Origin: UQRS01 sp050946935
GTDB lineage: Bacteria; Bacillota; Clostridia; Oscillospirales; Acutalibacteraceae
DNA: 64,000 nucleotides
Reading direction: 5' to 3'
Assembly (NCBI GenBank): GCA_050946935.1
Contig: JBMNVR010000004.1
Location: 38,622-102,621, forward strand
Shown here: positions 43,276 through 51,797 of the stretch, in pieces
How positions within the stretch are numbered: the first letter of the stretch is position 1
How the letters are laid out: every line of letters starts with the position of its first letter
Position numbers and translations under genes: made by a program
Notes under the pieces: generated by a model
The model's database searches: none
Told to the model about the DNA's origin: nothing
The model's input: the letters and a program-made list of their open reading frames with translations, nothing else

Positions 43276-43319
43276 TTCTGGATATACCGCATAAATATAT
43301 TTACAGGAGGGAAGAAAGC

Positions 43320-43541
43320 ATGAAAACGCTCAGACAAGTAAAGGTCGGGGATCGCGTGAAGGTTGTCAAGCTTCATGGAGAAGGGGCGATCAAACGCAGA
43401 ATCATGGACATGGGCATCACGAAAGGCGTCGATGTTCAGGTCCGCAAGGTGGCGCCGCTCGGCGATCCGGTTGAGGTTACGGTTCGCGGCTATGAGCTGT
43501 CGCTGCGCAAGGCGGACGCGGAAATGATTGAGGTTGAATAA
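43320..43541 (+). CDS. feoA: Ferrous iron transport protein FeoA (second copy)
   Basis: A 73-aa FeoA-domain protein distinct from the first copy. It has KVGDRVKVVKLHGEGAIKRRIMDMGITKG and RGYELSLRKADAEMIEV, the standard family pattern (quoted as two pieces: KVGDRVKVVKLHGEGAIK; RRIMDMGITKG). ATG 43320 follows AGGAGGGAAG; the longer frame from 43188 overlaps the first feoA. Tandem feoA genes followed by feoB are frequent in Clostridia. Confidence 0.93.
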   Translation: MKTLRQVKVGDRVKVVKLHGEGAIKRRIMDMGITKGVDVQVRKVAPLGDPVEVTVRGYELSLRKADAEMIEVE

Positions 43542-43575
43542 TTTCGCAAGGCGGAATTCCATTGGCGCGGCCTGT

Positions 43576-43591
43576 GGTTAGCTGGCGCTAA
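43576..43591. promoter_or_regulatory. Fourth iron-box palindrome, before feoB
   Basis: GGTTAGCTGGCGCTAA has the same GGTTAGC-N4-GCTAA form as the three boxes upstream and lies 24 nt before the feoB ATG. It may give additional iron control within the operon. Confidence 0.65.
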
Positions 43592-43615
43592 TTATTGAAA
43601 GAGAGGAACAAAGCA

Positions 43616-46117
43616 ATGAATCTTAGAATCGCGCTCGCCGGAAACCCGAACTGCGGTAAAACCACGCTGTTTAACGCGTTGACCGGCTCTAATCAGTTTG
43701 TGGGAAACTGGCCCGGCGTCACCGTCGAGAAAAAAGAAGGAAAGCTTAAAAAGCACGACGGCGTGGTTGTTACCGATCTGCCCGGCATTTATTCGCTGTC
43801 TCCGTACACGCTGGAAGAGGTGGTCGCCCGCAACTATTTGATCAGCGAGCGCCCCGACGTCATCCTGAATCTTGTGGACGGCACGAATCTTGAAAGAAAC
43901 CTTTATCTGACCACACAACTGACCGAGCTTGGTATTCCGGTGGTCATGGCCGTGAATATGATCGACGTCGTCAAAAAGAACGGCGACCGGATCGATATTG
44001 CTGAACTTTCACGCGCGCTCGGCGTCAAGGTGGTTGAGATTTCCGCGCTGAAGGGCACCGGCATTATGGAAGCGGCGGAGGCGGCGATCGACGCCGCGAA
44101 GAACGCCAGAACCACTCCGCAACACACCTTTTCCGGCGCGGTGGAGCACGCCATCGCCCATATTGAAGAGGCCGCGGTACATAACCTGCCTGAAGAACAG
44201 CAGCGCTGGTACGCCATCAAGATTTTTGAGCGCGACGACAAGGTGCTCGAGCAATTGAACCTTTCGGCTGATGTTAAATCTCATATTGAAGAGGATATCC
44301 GGGCGGCGGAAAAGGAACTGGATGATGACGCGGAATCCATTATTACCAATGAGCGGTATGTTTATATCTCGTCTTTGATCAAGGGCTGCTATAAGAAAAA
44401 GAACGTGGGAAAATTCTCCTCTTCCGATCAGATTGACCGCGTAGTCACCAACCGCTGGCTTGGCCTTCCGATTTTTGCGGTGATTATGTTTCTGGTCTAT
44501 TGGATCGCCATGGGGCCGTTCGGGTCGATCATGACTGACTGGGCGAACGACGGCGTCTTCGGCGATGGATGGCATCTGTTCGGCATTGGGACCGGCAGCT
44601 ATGAAGAGGCGGCAGAGGCTTATGGCGACACCGATCAGATCATCGACGCATTTATTGCAGAGTACGGCAATGACGGTATTACGGACGCGCTGGACATGGA
44701 ATCTGAATCCTACGACCAAGCTTCCGCCAAGGCGGCGCTGGAGGAGCTGGTCTCTCTGACCCCTGCGGACGCATCGGTTACTTATGAGGTGGAGGATGAG
44801 GAAACCCTCGAGGTGACTGCGCATCCCGACACGGACAAAGCGGCACTGGAGGAAGCGGTTTCGGCCTATCTTTCCACCGAGGATAAAGAGGCTTACGGCG
44901 CGCCGGACGCGTCCGCCTATGGCGTTTGGGTACCCGGAATTCCGGTTCTGGTGGGGAATGGATTGGAAGCGGCCGGAGCGGCCGACTGGCTGTCCGGCTT
45001 GATTAACGACGGAATTGTCGCCGGCGTCGGCGCGGTGCTTGGGTTTGTGCCCCAGATGCTGATTCTGTTCTTCCTGCTTGCGTTTCTGGAAGCTTGCGGT
45101 TACATGTCCCGGATTGCCTTTGTGTTGGATCGTATCTTCCGCAAGTTCGGTCTTTCAGGTAAATCCTTCATCCCGATGCTCATCGGCACGGGTTGCGGCG
45201 TGCCCGGAATCATGGCGTCGAGAACGATTGAAAACGAGCGCGACCGCCGGATGACCATCATGACGACGACTTTTATTCCCTGCGGTGCCAAGGTCCCGTT
45301 TATCGCCATGATCGCTGGTGCGCTGTTCGGCGGATCGGCGCTGGTATCCACCTCCGCTTATTTTATCGGTATGGCGGCGATCATCCTTTCTGGCATTATG
45401 CTGAAAAAGACCAGGATGTTCTCCGGAGATCCGGCGCCCTTTGTCATGGAACTGCCGGCATATCACCTGCCGACCTTTGTCAACCTGCTTCGCTCTATGT
45501 GGGAGCGTGGCTGGTCCTTTATCAAAAAAGCCGGAACCATCATTCTCCTTTCCACAATCGTCGTGTGGTTTACAACCTACTTCGGTGTGGTAGACGGCTC
45601 GTTCCGCATGCTTGCCGAGGATGAACTCTCCAGTTCTATTCTTGCAACGATCGGCGGCGCAATCGCCTGGATTTTCGCGCCTCTCGGCTGGGGTACGTGG
45701 GAGGCGACCGTCGCTTCGATCACGGGCCTTGTTGCAAAGGAAAACATCGTTGGTACGATGGGGATCCTTTACGGCGCATCCGGCAACGTGTATGCGACAA
45801 TCGGTACTGCGTTTACGGCGATCAGCGGCTATTCCTTCCTCGTATTCAACCTGCTGTGCGCGCCCTGCTTTGCGGCGATCGGTGCGATCAAGCGGGAAAT
45901 GAACAGCGCGAAGTGGACATGGTTCGCCATCGCTTACCAGTGTGGATTTGCCTATGTGATTGCGTTGATGATCAATCAGTTCGGCGGTCTGTTCACCGGA
46001 AACGTCAATGTAATCGGCCTGATCTTTGCAGTGATTCTGCTTGGTTTGATCGTGTATATGCTCGTCCGGCCGTATAAGGAATCCACCAAACTGAACAAAA
46101 CGGTCAGGGTAAATTAA
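43616..46117 (+). CDS. feoB: Ferrous iron transport protein B
   Basis: FeoB, the main GTP-dependent Fe(II) importer, 833 aa. The G domain has G1 GNPNCGKT (residues 9-16), G3 DLPG (~54) and G4 NMID (~111), and the helical regulatory domain follows to ~270. The membrane part contains the two Gate motifs with GTGCGVPG and CGAKVPF. Between the first transmembrane segment and the rest lies an insertion of about 115 residues (~320-435), acidic and largely hydrophilic, absent from classical FeoB such as that of E. coli. The ATG at 43616 is preceded by GAGAGG; upstream frame residues are rejected. Confidence 0.95.
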   Translation: MNLRIALAGNPNCGKTTLFNALTGSNQFVGNWPGVTVEKKEGKLKKHDGVVVTDLPGIYSLSPYTLEEVVARNYLISERPDVILNLVDGTNLERNLYLTTQLTELGIPVVMAVNMIDVVKKNGDRIDIAELSRALGVKVVEISALKGTGIMEAAEAAIDAAKNARTTPQHTFSGAVEHAIAHIEEAAVHNLPEEQQRWYAIKIFERDDKVLEQLNLSADVKSHIEEDIRAAEKELDDDAESIITNERYVYISSLIKGCYKKKNVGKFSSSDQIDRVVTNRWLGLPIFAVIMFLVYWIAMGPFGSIMTDWANDGVFGDGWHLFGIGTGSYEEAAEAYGDTDQIIDAFIAEYGNDGITDALDMESESYDQASAKAALEELVSLTPADASVTYEVEDEETLEVTAHPDTDKAALEEAVSAYLSTEDKEAYGAPDASAYGVWVPGIPVLVGNGLEAAGAADWLSGLINDGIVAGVGAVLGFVPQMLILFFLLAFLEACGYMSRIAFVLDRIFRKFGLSGKSFIPMLIGTGCGVPGIMASRTIENERDRRMTIMTTTFIPCGAKVPFIAMIAGALFGGSALVSTSAYFIGMAAIILSGIMLKKTRMFSGDPAPFVMELPAYHLPTFVNLLRSMWERGWSFIKKAGTIILLSTIVVWFTTYFGVVDGSFRMLAEDELSSSILATIGGAIAWIFAPLGWGTWEATVASITGLVAKENIVGTMGILYGASGNVYATIGTAFTAISGYSFLVFNLLCAPCFAAIGAIKREMNSAKWTWFAIAYQCGFAYVIALMINQFGGLFTGNVNVIGLIFAVILLGLIVYMLVRPYKESTKLNKTVRVN

Positions 46118-46145
46118 ATTCTGCAAACCGACAGGAGGAGTTAAA

Positions 46146-46319
46146 ATGCTTGCGTGGTTGAGCGCGAATATCGGAACCATTCTTATTGCGCTGGCGCTGG
46201 CCTGCGTTGTTGCGCTGGTGATTGTCAAAATGTGCAGGGATAAGAAGAAGGGGGGGTCCTCCTGCGGCGGAAATTGCGGACATTGTCCGATGGGCGGTTC
46301 CTGCCATTCCCGTCGATGA
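46146..46319 (+). CDS. FeoB-associated Cys-rich membrane protein (57 aa)
   Basis: A very small gene read directly from sequence. It has a strong GGAGGAG site before ATG 46146. The product has one N-terminal transmembrane helix (residues ~5-28), then a Lys-rich stretch and a Cys-rich tail (C-GGN-C-GH-C-PMGGS-C-H). This fits the FeoB-associated Cys-rich membrane protein family that follows feoB in many Firmicutes and may handle Fe(II) or redox at the pore. It is 28 nt after feoB and ends the operon. Confidence 0.9.
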   Translation: MLAWLSANIGTILIALALACVVALVIVKMCRDKKKGGSSCGGNCGHCPMGGSCHSRR

Positions 46320-46327
46320 AGATGCCG

Positions 46328-46366
46328 GGGAGTCGTGAGGGTTACCCTGCGGCTCCCTTGCTTTTT
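46328..46366 (+). terminator. Terminator of the feo operon
   Basis: GGGAGTCG (46328-46335) pairs with CGGCTCCC (46350-46357) via one wobble, then TTGCTTTTT. Further on, at 46375-46391, an imperfect iron-box-like sequence (GTAAGC-N4-AGCTAACC type) is seen. Confidence 0.75.
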
Positions 46367-46619
46367 GGCGGCAGGTAAGCCGTAGCTAACCGGAAGTTCG
46401 GCGCGGTTGGCCCAATATCCGTATTTCCCTGTACAAGCCGAAGAGACCTTATAAAAATATTCGCCATATTCGCCAGATCGAGGCTGGGTTAAGAAAGAGC
46501 CTCTTCGCGACGGATATTTTTTACAGCCGTAAATTTCGGTTGCCGCGCCTCGTGTGCGGCGAGAAATTTGGCATTAAGATTGCGCTTTTTCATTGCGGAG
46601 CAATAAAAAAGAGGAACGG

Positions 46620-46751
46620 TTTTATCTGCTTTCTTCTTATTTCGTATCTGGAAACGACAATTTTCTTTCAGAGAAAAGAGAAGAACGAAAAGTGAAGAGA
46701 GAAGCGTACCAAAAAGAAACGACAATCTTCTGTCGAAAATTGTCGTTTTTT
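46620..46751 (-). repeat. tRNA-associated repeat, copy 1 (after tRNA-Leu)
   Basis: Read on the minus strand, this begins directly after the tRNA-Leu CCA with an ACGACAAT...ATTGTCGTTTCTTTTT hairpin and continues through CTCTGAAAGAAAATTGTCG to ...CAGATAA. Copy 2 at 62323-62452 follows tRNA-Ser and shares almost the whole sequence, with the same order of blocks. The first hairpin is a terminator for the tRNA; the rest has no assigned role. Confidence 0.85.
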
Positions 46752-46838
46752 TGGTGCGGATAACAGGAGTTGAACCTGCACCGAGTTGCCCCGACTAGAA
46801 CCTGAATCTAGCGCGTCTGCCAATTCCGCCATATCCGC
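46752..46838 (-). tRNA. tRNA-Leu (anticodon CAG)
   Basis: A class II tRNA with a long variable arm. The anticodon stem CTAGA/TCTAG encloses a TTCAGGT loop with CAG at positions 34-36. The acceptor stem GCGGATA pairs with TATCCGC, and the T-arm has GTTCAACTC. CCA (46752-46754 as complement) is encoded. The repeat above follows. Confidence 0.95.
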
Positions 46839-46854
46839 ATATTTTATTTGATCC

Positions 46855-46990
46855 TTTATTTTTACACGGCAAGGACAGCCGAGGTGGGCAATTAAGCGAA
46901 TCCACAAGCTCATATTCAGCGACTCCGGTCGCTGGATTTGAGCCTCGCCCGAAACAGATACTCATTCTGAATCGTGCTCAAATAGTATAT
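46855..46990. other. Structured non-coding stretch between tRNA-Leu and the potA promoter
   Basis: An AGCGAC-TCCG-GTCGCT hairpin (about 46918-46933) sits inside a larger paired element on the minus strand (GCTCA...TGAGC arms). No ORF and no RNA family I recognise. It lies upstream of tRNA-Leu on the minus strand and could be part of its leader. Confidence 0.35.
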
Positions 46991-47105
46991 CACCGGTCCT
47001 GTGTTTTGTCAACTATAAATTTTCATTTTTTTGATTTTCCATTTGGAATTTTGCATCGCCGAACAAAAGCTTTTCTCCGGGATCAAATCTTCTTTTAAAT
47101 TCTTG

Positions 47106-47134
47106 TTGAAAGCGGCGGCGTGTTGGAATATAAT
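47106..47134 (+). promoter_or_regulatory. Promoter of potABC
   Basis: TTGAAA (47106-47111), 17-nt spacer, TATAAT (47129-47134). The ~115-nt leader before potA is GC-rich and can fold, but I do not recognise a riboswitch class. Confidence 0.75.
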
Positions 47135-47254
47135 AAATTATATTTGAAATCCGGCGGTATAACAGCCGATTTGCGGCGGGGCGTCCCGCTCACGCGCTTT
47201 GTTCGCGCCGGCTTTCTGGCAGCTTGATTGATCCTGCACAGGAGGGGCTCGTCT

Positions 47255-48331
47255 ATGGAACCCATATTGTCCATCGAAAATATCACAAAATCTTTTGGCG
47301 AGAACAGGGTGCTCGACCGACTTTCGCTGCGGGTTGGGCGCGGCCGCTTTGTCACCCTTCTCGGCCCTTCCGGCTGTGGAAAAACCACAACCATCCGCAT
47401 TGTCGCCGGGCTGGAAACACCGGATGCAGGCCGCGTTCTGCTGAACGGTGAGGATGTGACCGCCCTGCCGCCCGATAAACGGCGGGTCAACACCGTGTTT
47501 CAGAACTATGCCCTGTTTCCTCACCTGGACGTGTATAATAATATAGCCTATGGATTAAAGGTTCGCCGCTTGCCTCGGAGCGAAATCCGCAAAAAAGTAT
47601 CGGATATACTGGCTCTGGTAGAGCTTCCCGGATTTGAAAACCGCAGCCCGGCTGAGCTTTCGGGTGGGCAGCGCCAGCGCGTGGCCATCGCCCGTGCGTT
47701 GGTGCTCGATCCGGAGATTTTGCTGCTGGACGAGCCGCTCGGCGCATTGGATCTTCAACTCAGGCGGCAGATGCAGCGCGAGCTGAAGGCCATTCAGCTT
47801 CGGCTGGGGATCACGTTTATCTACATTACCCACGATCAGGAGGAGGCCATGTCCATGTCGGATGATATTATCCTCATGCAGAATGGCCGGATCGAACAGC
47901 AGGGCACCCCACGGGAGATTTATGAGCATCCCGCGACCGAGTTCGCCGCCTCATTTATCGGGGAATCCAACATCCTGCATGGCACGCTGTCCGTGGGGGA
48001 GAGGGGACAGGCCTTTCTGGACACGCCCGGCGGCAAAATTCCCTGCGCGCCGCCGTCCGTCAAACAGGACGGGTCGGCCGCCGTATCCATCCGGCCGCAC
48101 GACATTGCTGTTTCGCGGGAGGGGAGAGATTTCGCCCTGCCCGGAACGGTTAAGCATATACAGTATACCGGTTCCCTCGTCCGGCTGACGGTCGAAACCG
48201 AGGCCGGCCTTCTTACGGCTGAACTGGACGGGCACGCAGCCGGGTTTTGGCAGGGAGACGCGGTCTGCCTGTTCTGGAAGCCGGAGCACGCGGCCGTGAT
48301 TGGGGATGGTGCATCCGACCGGCCGGACTGA
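47255..48331 (+). CDS. potA: Polyamine ABC transporter ATPase PotA
   Basis: A 358-aa ATPase of the spermidine/putrescine importer. Walker A GPSGCGKTT near residue 40, signature LSGGQRQR, Walker B ILLLDEPLGALD and the H-loop ITHDQEEA are intact. A C-terminal TOBE-type regulatory domain follows (residues ~270-350). The ATG at 47255 is preceded by AGGAGG. The next gene is potB, 258 nt downstream. Confidence 0.9.
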   Translation: MEPILSIENITKSFGENRVLDRLSLRVGRGRFVTLLGPSGCGKTTTIRIVAGLETPDAGRVLLNGEDVTALPPDKRRVNTVFQNYALFPHLDVYNNIAYGLKVRRLPRSEIRKKVSDILALVELPGFENRSPAELSGGQRQRVAIARALVLDPEILLLDEPLGALDLQLRRQMQRELKAIQLRLGITFIYITHDQEEAMSMSDDIILMQNGRIEQQGTPREIYEHPATEFAASFIGESNILHGTLSVGERGQAFLDTPGGKIPCAPPSVKQDGSAAVSIRPHDIAVSREGRDFALPGTVKHIQYTGSLVRLTVETEAGLLTAELDGHAAGFWQGDAVCLFWKPEHAAVIGDGASDRPD

Positions 48332-48589
48332 TCCGGCACGTGGACGCCCTGCGTATATTGTGGCCTTTACGCGCCGGCCGTTTTTCCTTTTCTGAAGCGC
48401 CGGACCGGATGTATTCCGAGAATCTGTTTCTCTCGGCTGGCTTTGGCGCGGGACGTAGGGCACATTCAAAGGCGTCCGCACAATACCGTGGCCAGCTCTT
48501 TACCGGAATGCGGCACCTTCGCGGCAGTCGCGGCGGATCCGCGCCTTTTCCGTACGTACAATCTGAAAAAAAGGAAGTGCGTCGAGGAT

Positions 48590-49432
48590 ATGAAGAAAAA
48601 AAGTGTTCCTCTCTCGGTTCTGCCCATGTATATCTGGACGGCCGCCTTTATTTTATTGCCTCTTGCTTATATTCTTGTGGTCAGCCTGCTGACTCCTGAT
48701 CGGATGAACGGCGTCGTTTTGCCGTTTACAGTGGAAAACTACGCCCGCATCGCCGACCCCACGATTCTGGATGTCTTTGTCCGTTCCTTTCGCCTCGCGC
48801 TTGAGACGACAGCCATCTGCTTTGTCATCGGCTATCCCTTTGCCTACTGCATGGCCAGGCTGGAGGGCGGGCTGCGCAATCTCATCATGCTGCTTGTCAT
48901 GATTCCGTTCTGGACCAATTCGCTGCTGAGAACCTATGGCTGGATCATTTTGCTGCGCGGAAACGGTCTGTTCACCGGCTTTCTCGCTGCCCTGACGGGG
49001 GAGACGTCCAGCCTCCTCTACACCTATGGTGCGACGCTGCTCGGCATGGCCTATTCCATGCTGCCTTTCATGATCCTGCCGGTCTTCTCCTCGGTCTCCA
49101 AACTCGACCGCTCGGTTTTGGAGGCGGCGCGAGACCTGGGCGCGAACCGGGCGCGGGCGTTTTTCAATGTGACGCTGCCGCTGTCCCTGCCGGGTATTTT
49201 ATCCGGCTGTGTGCTGGTGTTTGTACCCTCGATGGGAATGTTCTTTATCTCCGACCTGATGGGCGGGGCAAAGGTTTCTCTTCTTGGAAACCTGATCAAC
49301 ATGCAAATCCACACGGCCCGAAATCTCCCGTTCGCGGCGGCGCTGTCGGTTGTAATGCTGCTGTTCGCCATCCTCTTCATCGCCGTATACCGCAAATGCA
49401 CCGGCAAAAGCGAGCTGGAGGGAATCGCCTGA
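48590..49432 (+). CDS. potB: Polyamine ABC transporter permease PotB
   Basis: A 280-aa inner-membrane permease with about six hydrophobic helices and the EAA motif LEAARDLGANRARAFFNVTLP. N-terminal start ATG 48590 (MKKKSVPLS); the frame is open upstream but those residues are polar and not conserved. GAGG lies only 2 nt before the ATG, so the start signal is weak; AAGGAAG is 12 nt off. It forms the channel with PotC. The 258-nt gap from potA is unusually long for this operon. Confidence 0.9.
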   Translation: MKKKSVPLSVLPMYIWTAAFILLPLAYILVVSLLTPDRMNGVVLPFTVENYARIADPTILDVFVRSFRLALETTAICFVIGYPFAYCMARLEGGLRNLIMLLVMIPFWTNSLLRTYGWIILLRGNGLFTGFLAALTGETSSLLYTYGATLLGMAYSMLPFMILPVFSSVSKLDRSVLEAARDLGANRARAFFNVTLPLSLPGILSGCVLVFVPSMGMFFISDLMGGAKVSLLGNLINMQIHTARNLPFAAALSVVMLLFAILFIAVYRKCTGKSELEGIA

Positions 49433-49446
49433 CCCTGCTTCATCCC

Positions 49447-50286
49447 ATGAGAAAGGAGTTGTCCGCCGCTGTGCGTTATAAAACCGGATTTTTTGGGAAA
49501 ATCTATCTTTGGCTGGTTCTGTTGCTGCTCTATCTTCCGATTGTTACCGTGGTTGTTTATTCTTTTAATGATTCTAAATCGAGCGCCGAATGGGTGGGCT
49601 TCACCCTCGACTGGTATCGGAGGTTATTTACCTCCGGCAAGTATGAGGCAGGGCTGCAAAACAGTCTGCTGGTCGCCGTCTGCTCGGTGATCGGGGCGGG
49701 GGTGATCGGCACTTCGGCCGCGGTGGGCGCTGCCTCCCGCAGTTTTCGCACCCGCGGCGCGTTCGAGAGCCTTTCGATCCTGCCCATCATGATCCCGGAG
49801 ATCATCATGGGTATGTCTCTGCTCAGCGTTTTTACCATGGCGGGGATTCCGCTCGGACTGGGCGCGATCATTCTGGCGCACATCACCTTTTGTATCCCGT
49901 ATATTTATCTGGTGGTACGCTCCCGTCTTTCCGGCATGGACAAATCGGTGGTCGAGGCGGCGCGCGATCTTGGTGCAAGCCGGACGCGTGCGTTTCTGAC
50001 CGTGACCGTGCCGCTGCTTGCGCCGGCCATCGGAGGCGGTTGTTTGTTGGCTTTTGCCATGTCCTTTGATGATGTGGTTATCAGCTTTTTTCTGATGTCG
50101 CCCGGCGCCGACATGCTGCCGGTGCAGATTTACTCGGCGCTGAAGCTGGGCCTGACGCCGGAAATCAACGCCCTTTTCACCATGATGCTTTCGATCGTTA
50201 TCCTGGCGATTGCGGTCTGGATGCTATTCTCTAAGCTTTTGCCGGGCAGAACAAAAAAATCCATAGAAATTAAAAAAACGCCTTGA
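49447..50286 (+). CDS. potC: Polyamine ABC transporter permease PotC
   Basis: The second permease subunit (about 279 aa from ATG 49447), with six hydrophobic segments and the EAA loop VEAARDLGASRTRAFLTVTVP. The start is uncertain: ATG 49447 has no good ribosome-binding site, and GTG 49471 gives the more typical PotC N-terminus MRYKTGFFGKIYLW with AAAGGAG 12 nt upstream. potD, the substrate-binding lipoprotein, is expected next but tRNA genes follow. Confidence 0.88.
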   Translation: MRKELSAAVRYKTGFFGKIYLWLVLLLLYLPIVTVVVYSFNDSKSSAEWVGFTLDWYRRLFTSGKYEAGLQNSLLVAVCSVIGAGVIGTSAAVGAASRSFRTRGAFESLSILPIMIPEIIMGMSLLSVFTMAGIPLGLGAIILAHITFCIPYIYLVVRSRLSGMDKSVVEAARDLGASRTRAFLTVTVPLLAPAIGGGCLLAFAMSFDDVVISFFLMSPGADMLPVQIYSALKLGLTPEINALFTMMLSIVILAIAVWMLFSKLLPGRTKKSIEIKKTP

Positions 50287-50311
50287 CAAAATGCGGCTGG
50301 AAGATTATAAT
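50283..50311 (+). promoter_or_regulatory. Consensus promoter of the tRNA-Met/tRNA-Glu unit
   Basis: TTGACA (50283-50288), exactly 17 nt, then TATAAT (50306-50311). It overlaps the end of potC. Confidence 0.9.
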
Positions 50312-50327
50312 AATTCAGTCGCAATAT

Positions 50328-50404
50328 GGCGGTATAGCTCAGTTGGCTAGAGCATTCGGTTCATACCCGAAGTGTCGTTGGTTCGAATCCGACTACCGCT
50401 ACCA
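50328..50404 (+). tRNA. tRNA-Met (anticodon CAT)
   Basis: GGCGGTA pairs with TACCGCT (one G-U), D-arm AGCTCAGTTGGCTAGAGC, anticodon stem TTCGG/CCGAA around TTCATAC, T-arm GTTCGAATC, encoded CCA. It lacks initiator features and is read as elongator Met; a lysidine-modified tRNA-Ile(CAT) cannot be fully excluded, since tilS is present. Confidence 0.9.
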
Positions 50405-50447
50405 TTTCTTTGAGGACTCTTCTTTTGACGAGGGGAGTTCTTTCTTT

Positions 50448-50522
50448 GGCCCGGTGGTCAAGCGGTTAAGACACCGCCCTTTCACGGCGGTAACACGGGT
50501 TCGATTCCCGTCCGGGTCACCA
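50448..50522 (+). tRNA. tRNA-Glu (anticodon TTC)
   Basis: GGCCCGG pairs with CCGGGTC (one G-U); anticodon stem CCGCC/GGCGG around CTTTCAC gives TTC; T-arm GGTTCGATTCC; encoded CCA. Cotranscribed with tRNA-Met, 43 nt apart. Confidence 0.95.
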
Positions 50523-50533
50523 AATAAAAAGAC

Positions 50534-50576
50534 AGTCATAGGGGCGCTTTCCTTACGGAGAGCGCCCCTATGACTT
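50534..50576 (+). terminator. Terminator of the tRNA-Met/tRNA-Glu unit
   Basis: GTCATAGGGGCGCT (50535-50548) pairs perfectly with AGCGCCCCTATGAC (50561-50574). The T run is short. A second small hairpin, AAACGGC/GCCGTTT with TTTTTT, is at 50618-50637. No gene lies between here and the AraC gene at 50837. Confidence 0.8.
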
Positions 50577-50836
50577 TGTATATGCAAACAGATACGGTTG
50601 TGTTGAAACGGTGTAGCAAACGGCTATGCCGTTTTTTACTGTTATTGCAGCGTGTCCGTTTTACAGCCCATCTTTGAAAGACTCTTAATATGGCATACGC
50701 ATCTGTTCTCTTCGGATTTTGGCTTTAGAATCGCGTGAAGCAGATGTGTGCGATCCGGCATTTAAACAATGTATTTGACATTGGCGTTCTGAAGCCGTTT
50801 CGTTCCTGTTTCGCCCGTCAACGATGCTGGGTAATG

Positions 50837-51652
50837 CTACACATTGCTGTATCGGTAGTTTTGGGGAGACTGTCCCAGATGATAACTGAAAAACTTGGTA
50901 AACAGATTGGGGTCGGTATATCCCACCATGGAGGCAATTTCATGTATGGGATAGTTGGAGGTAATCAAAAGCTTTTTGGCGAGATCCAGCTTGTGCCGGA
51001 TAATATAATCCTGCAGAGAAACGCCAAAATGCTTTTTTACAATCCGGCACAAATAATCCCGGTTGTATTGGAAGACGCTTGAAATCATATCTGCGGTCAG
51101 AGGTCTTGCCATATTTTGCTCGATATACTGTCGGATCATTGAGGCGATCTCCGCACTTGCAGAGGACGAAACGGTTTGATTGATCGTTCCCAAAAGAATC
51201 AGCAGCTGCGCGTCGTTAATATACTCCAAAAGCAAAAGGTCGCTTTTTTGCCTGACCATCCGTTCCAGCGTGTCCACAATTTCAGGAGAGTGATCCATCT
51301 GAACCACGCCGGACCGTATGCCGAAATAAGCCGGGTTGTCGGTCGTAAAGTTGACATAATAAAACCCGGTTGCGTGGCTGCTTTGCCGGAAGCCCTCCAA
51401 CGTTTTGTATGGCGGGATCACAATCAGGCTGTTTTTTGGCAAAACGATCTCGCGGTTGTCAAGCCGGAAATACAGCCGCCCCTTTGTGACATATAAAATC
51501 TCATATTTTTCCAGAAATCTTTTTTTGTGCAAGAATCCGGCGGGAGCCTCAATGTAGCCGCAGTCGTCAAAGGCTATGGTGCAAACCTCTTCGGTTTTAT
51601 TATATCGGTGGGGATTTTTGATTTTGTGCATCAACATGTCGTGTAATCTCAC
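50837..51652 (-). CDS. AraC-family transcriptional regulator
   Basis: A 271-aa regulator with an N-terminal cupin-type sensing domain (residues ~25-165) and a C-terminal double helix-turn-helix (ISSVFQYNRDYLCRIVKKHFG and IASMVGYTDPNLFTKFFSYHLG, quoted in part). The start is unclear: GTG 51652, ATG 51637 and ATG 51631 are all in frame and none has a good ribosome-binding site. It is divergent from the GH32 gene with a 145-nt shared region, so it probably controls it. Confidence 0.88.
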   Translation of the reverse strand: MRLHDMLMHKIKNPHRYNKTEEVCTIAFDDCGYIEAPAGFLHKKRFLEKYEILYVTKGRLYFRLDNREIVLPKNSLIVIPPYKTLEGFRQSSHATGFYYVNFTTDNPAYFGIRSGVVQMDHSPEIVDTLERMVRQKSDLLLLEYINDAQLLILLGTINQTVSSSASAEIASMIRQYIEQNMARPLTADMISSVFQYNRDYLCRIVKKHFGVSLQDYIIRHKLDLAKKLLITSNYPIHEIASMVGYTDPNLFTKFFSYHLGQSPQNYRYSNV

Positions 51653-51797
51653 TTTTTTATAGATTTCTCACTTGCCTTTGCGATCGGCTCGTTATATTTT
51701 AATAATAGAGCAATCGCTTCGCATAGTCAATTGAAAATTGTTCGGACAGCAAATGGCCGGCGTTTGGAACAGGCCGCCCGGCCGGTGGAGGAGAAAT
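51653..51797. promoter_or_regulatory. Divergent regulatory region araC-type gene / GH32
   Basis: An AT-rich stretch with a candidate GH32 promoter (TTGCCT 51672-51677, 17 nt, TATTTT 51695-51700) and CAATTG...AAATTG repeats near 51729-51741. Weak but suitably placed. Confidence 0.4.

Noticed and set aside
46489..46725. 78-codon minus-strand ORF
   Set aside because: Consists largely of the tRNA-associated repeat; same sequence beside tRNA-Ser gives a different frame.
50283..50573. 96-codon plus-strand ORF
   Set aside because: Runs across the tRNA-Met and tRNA-Glu genes.
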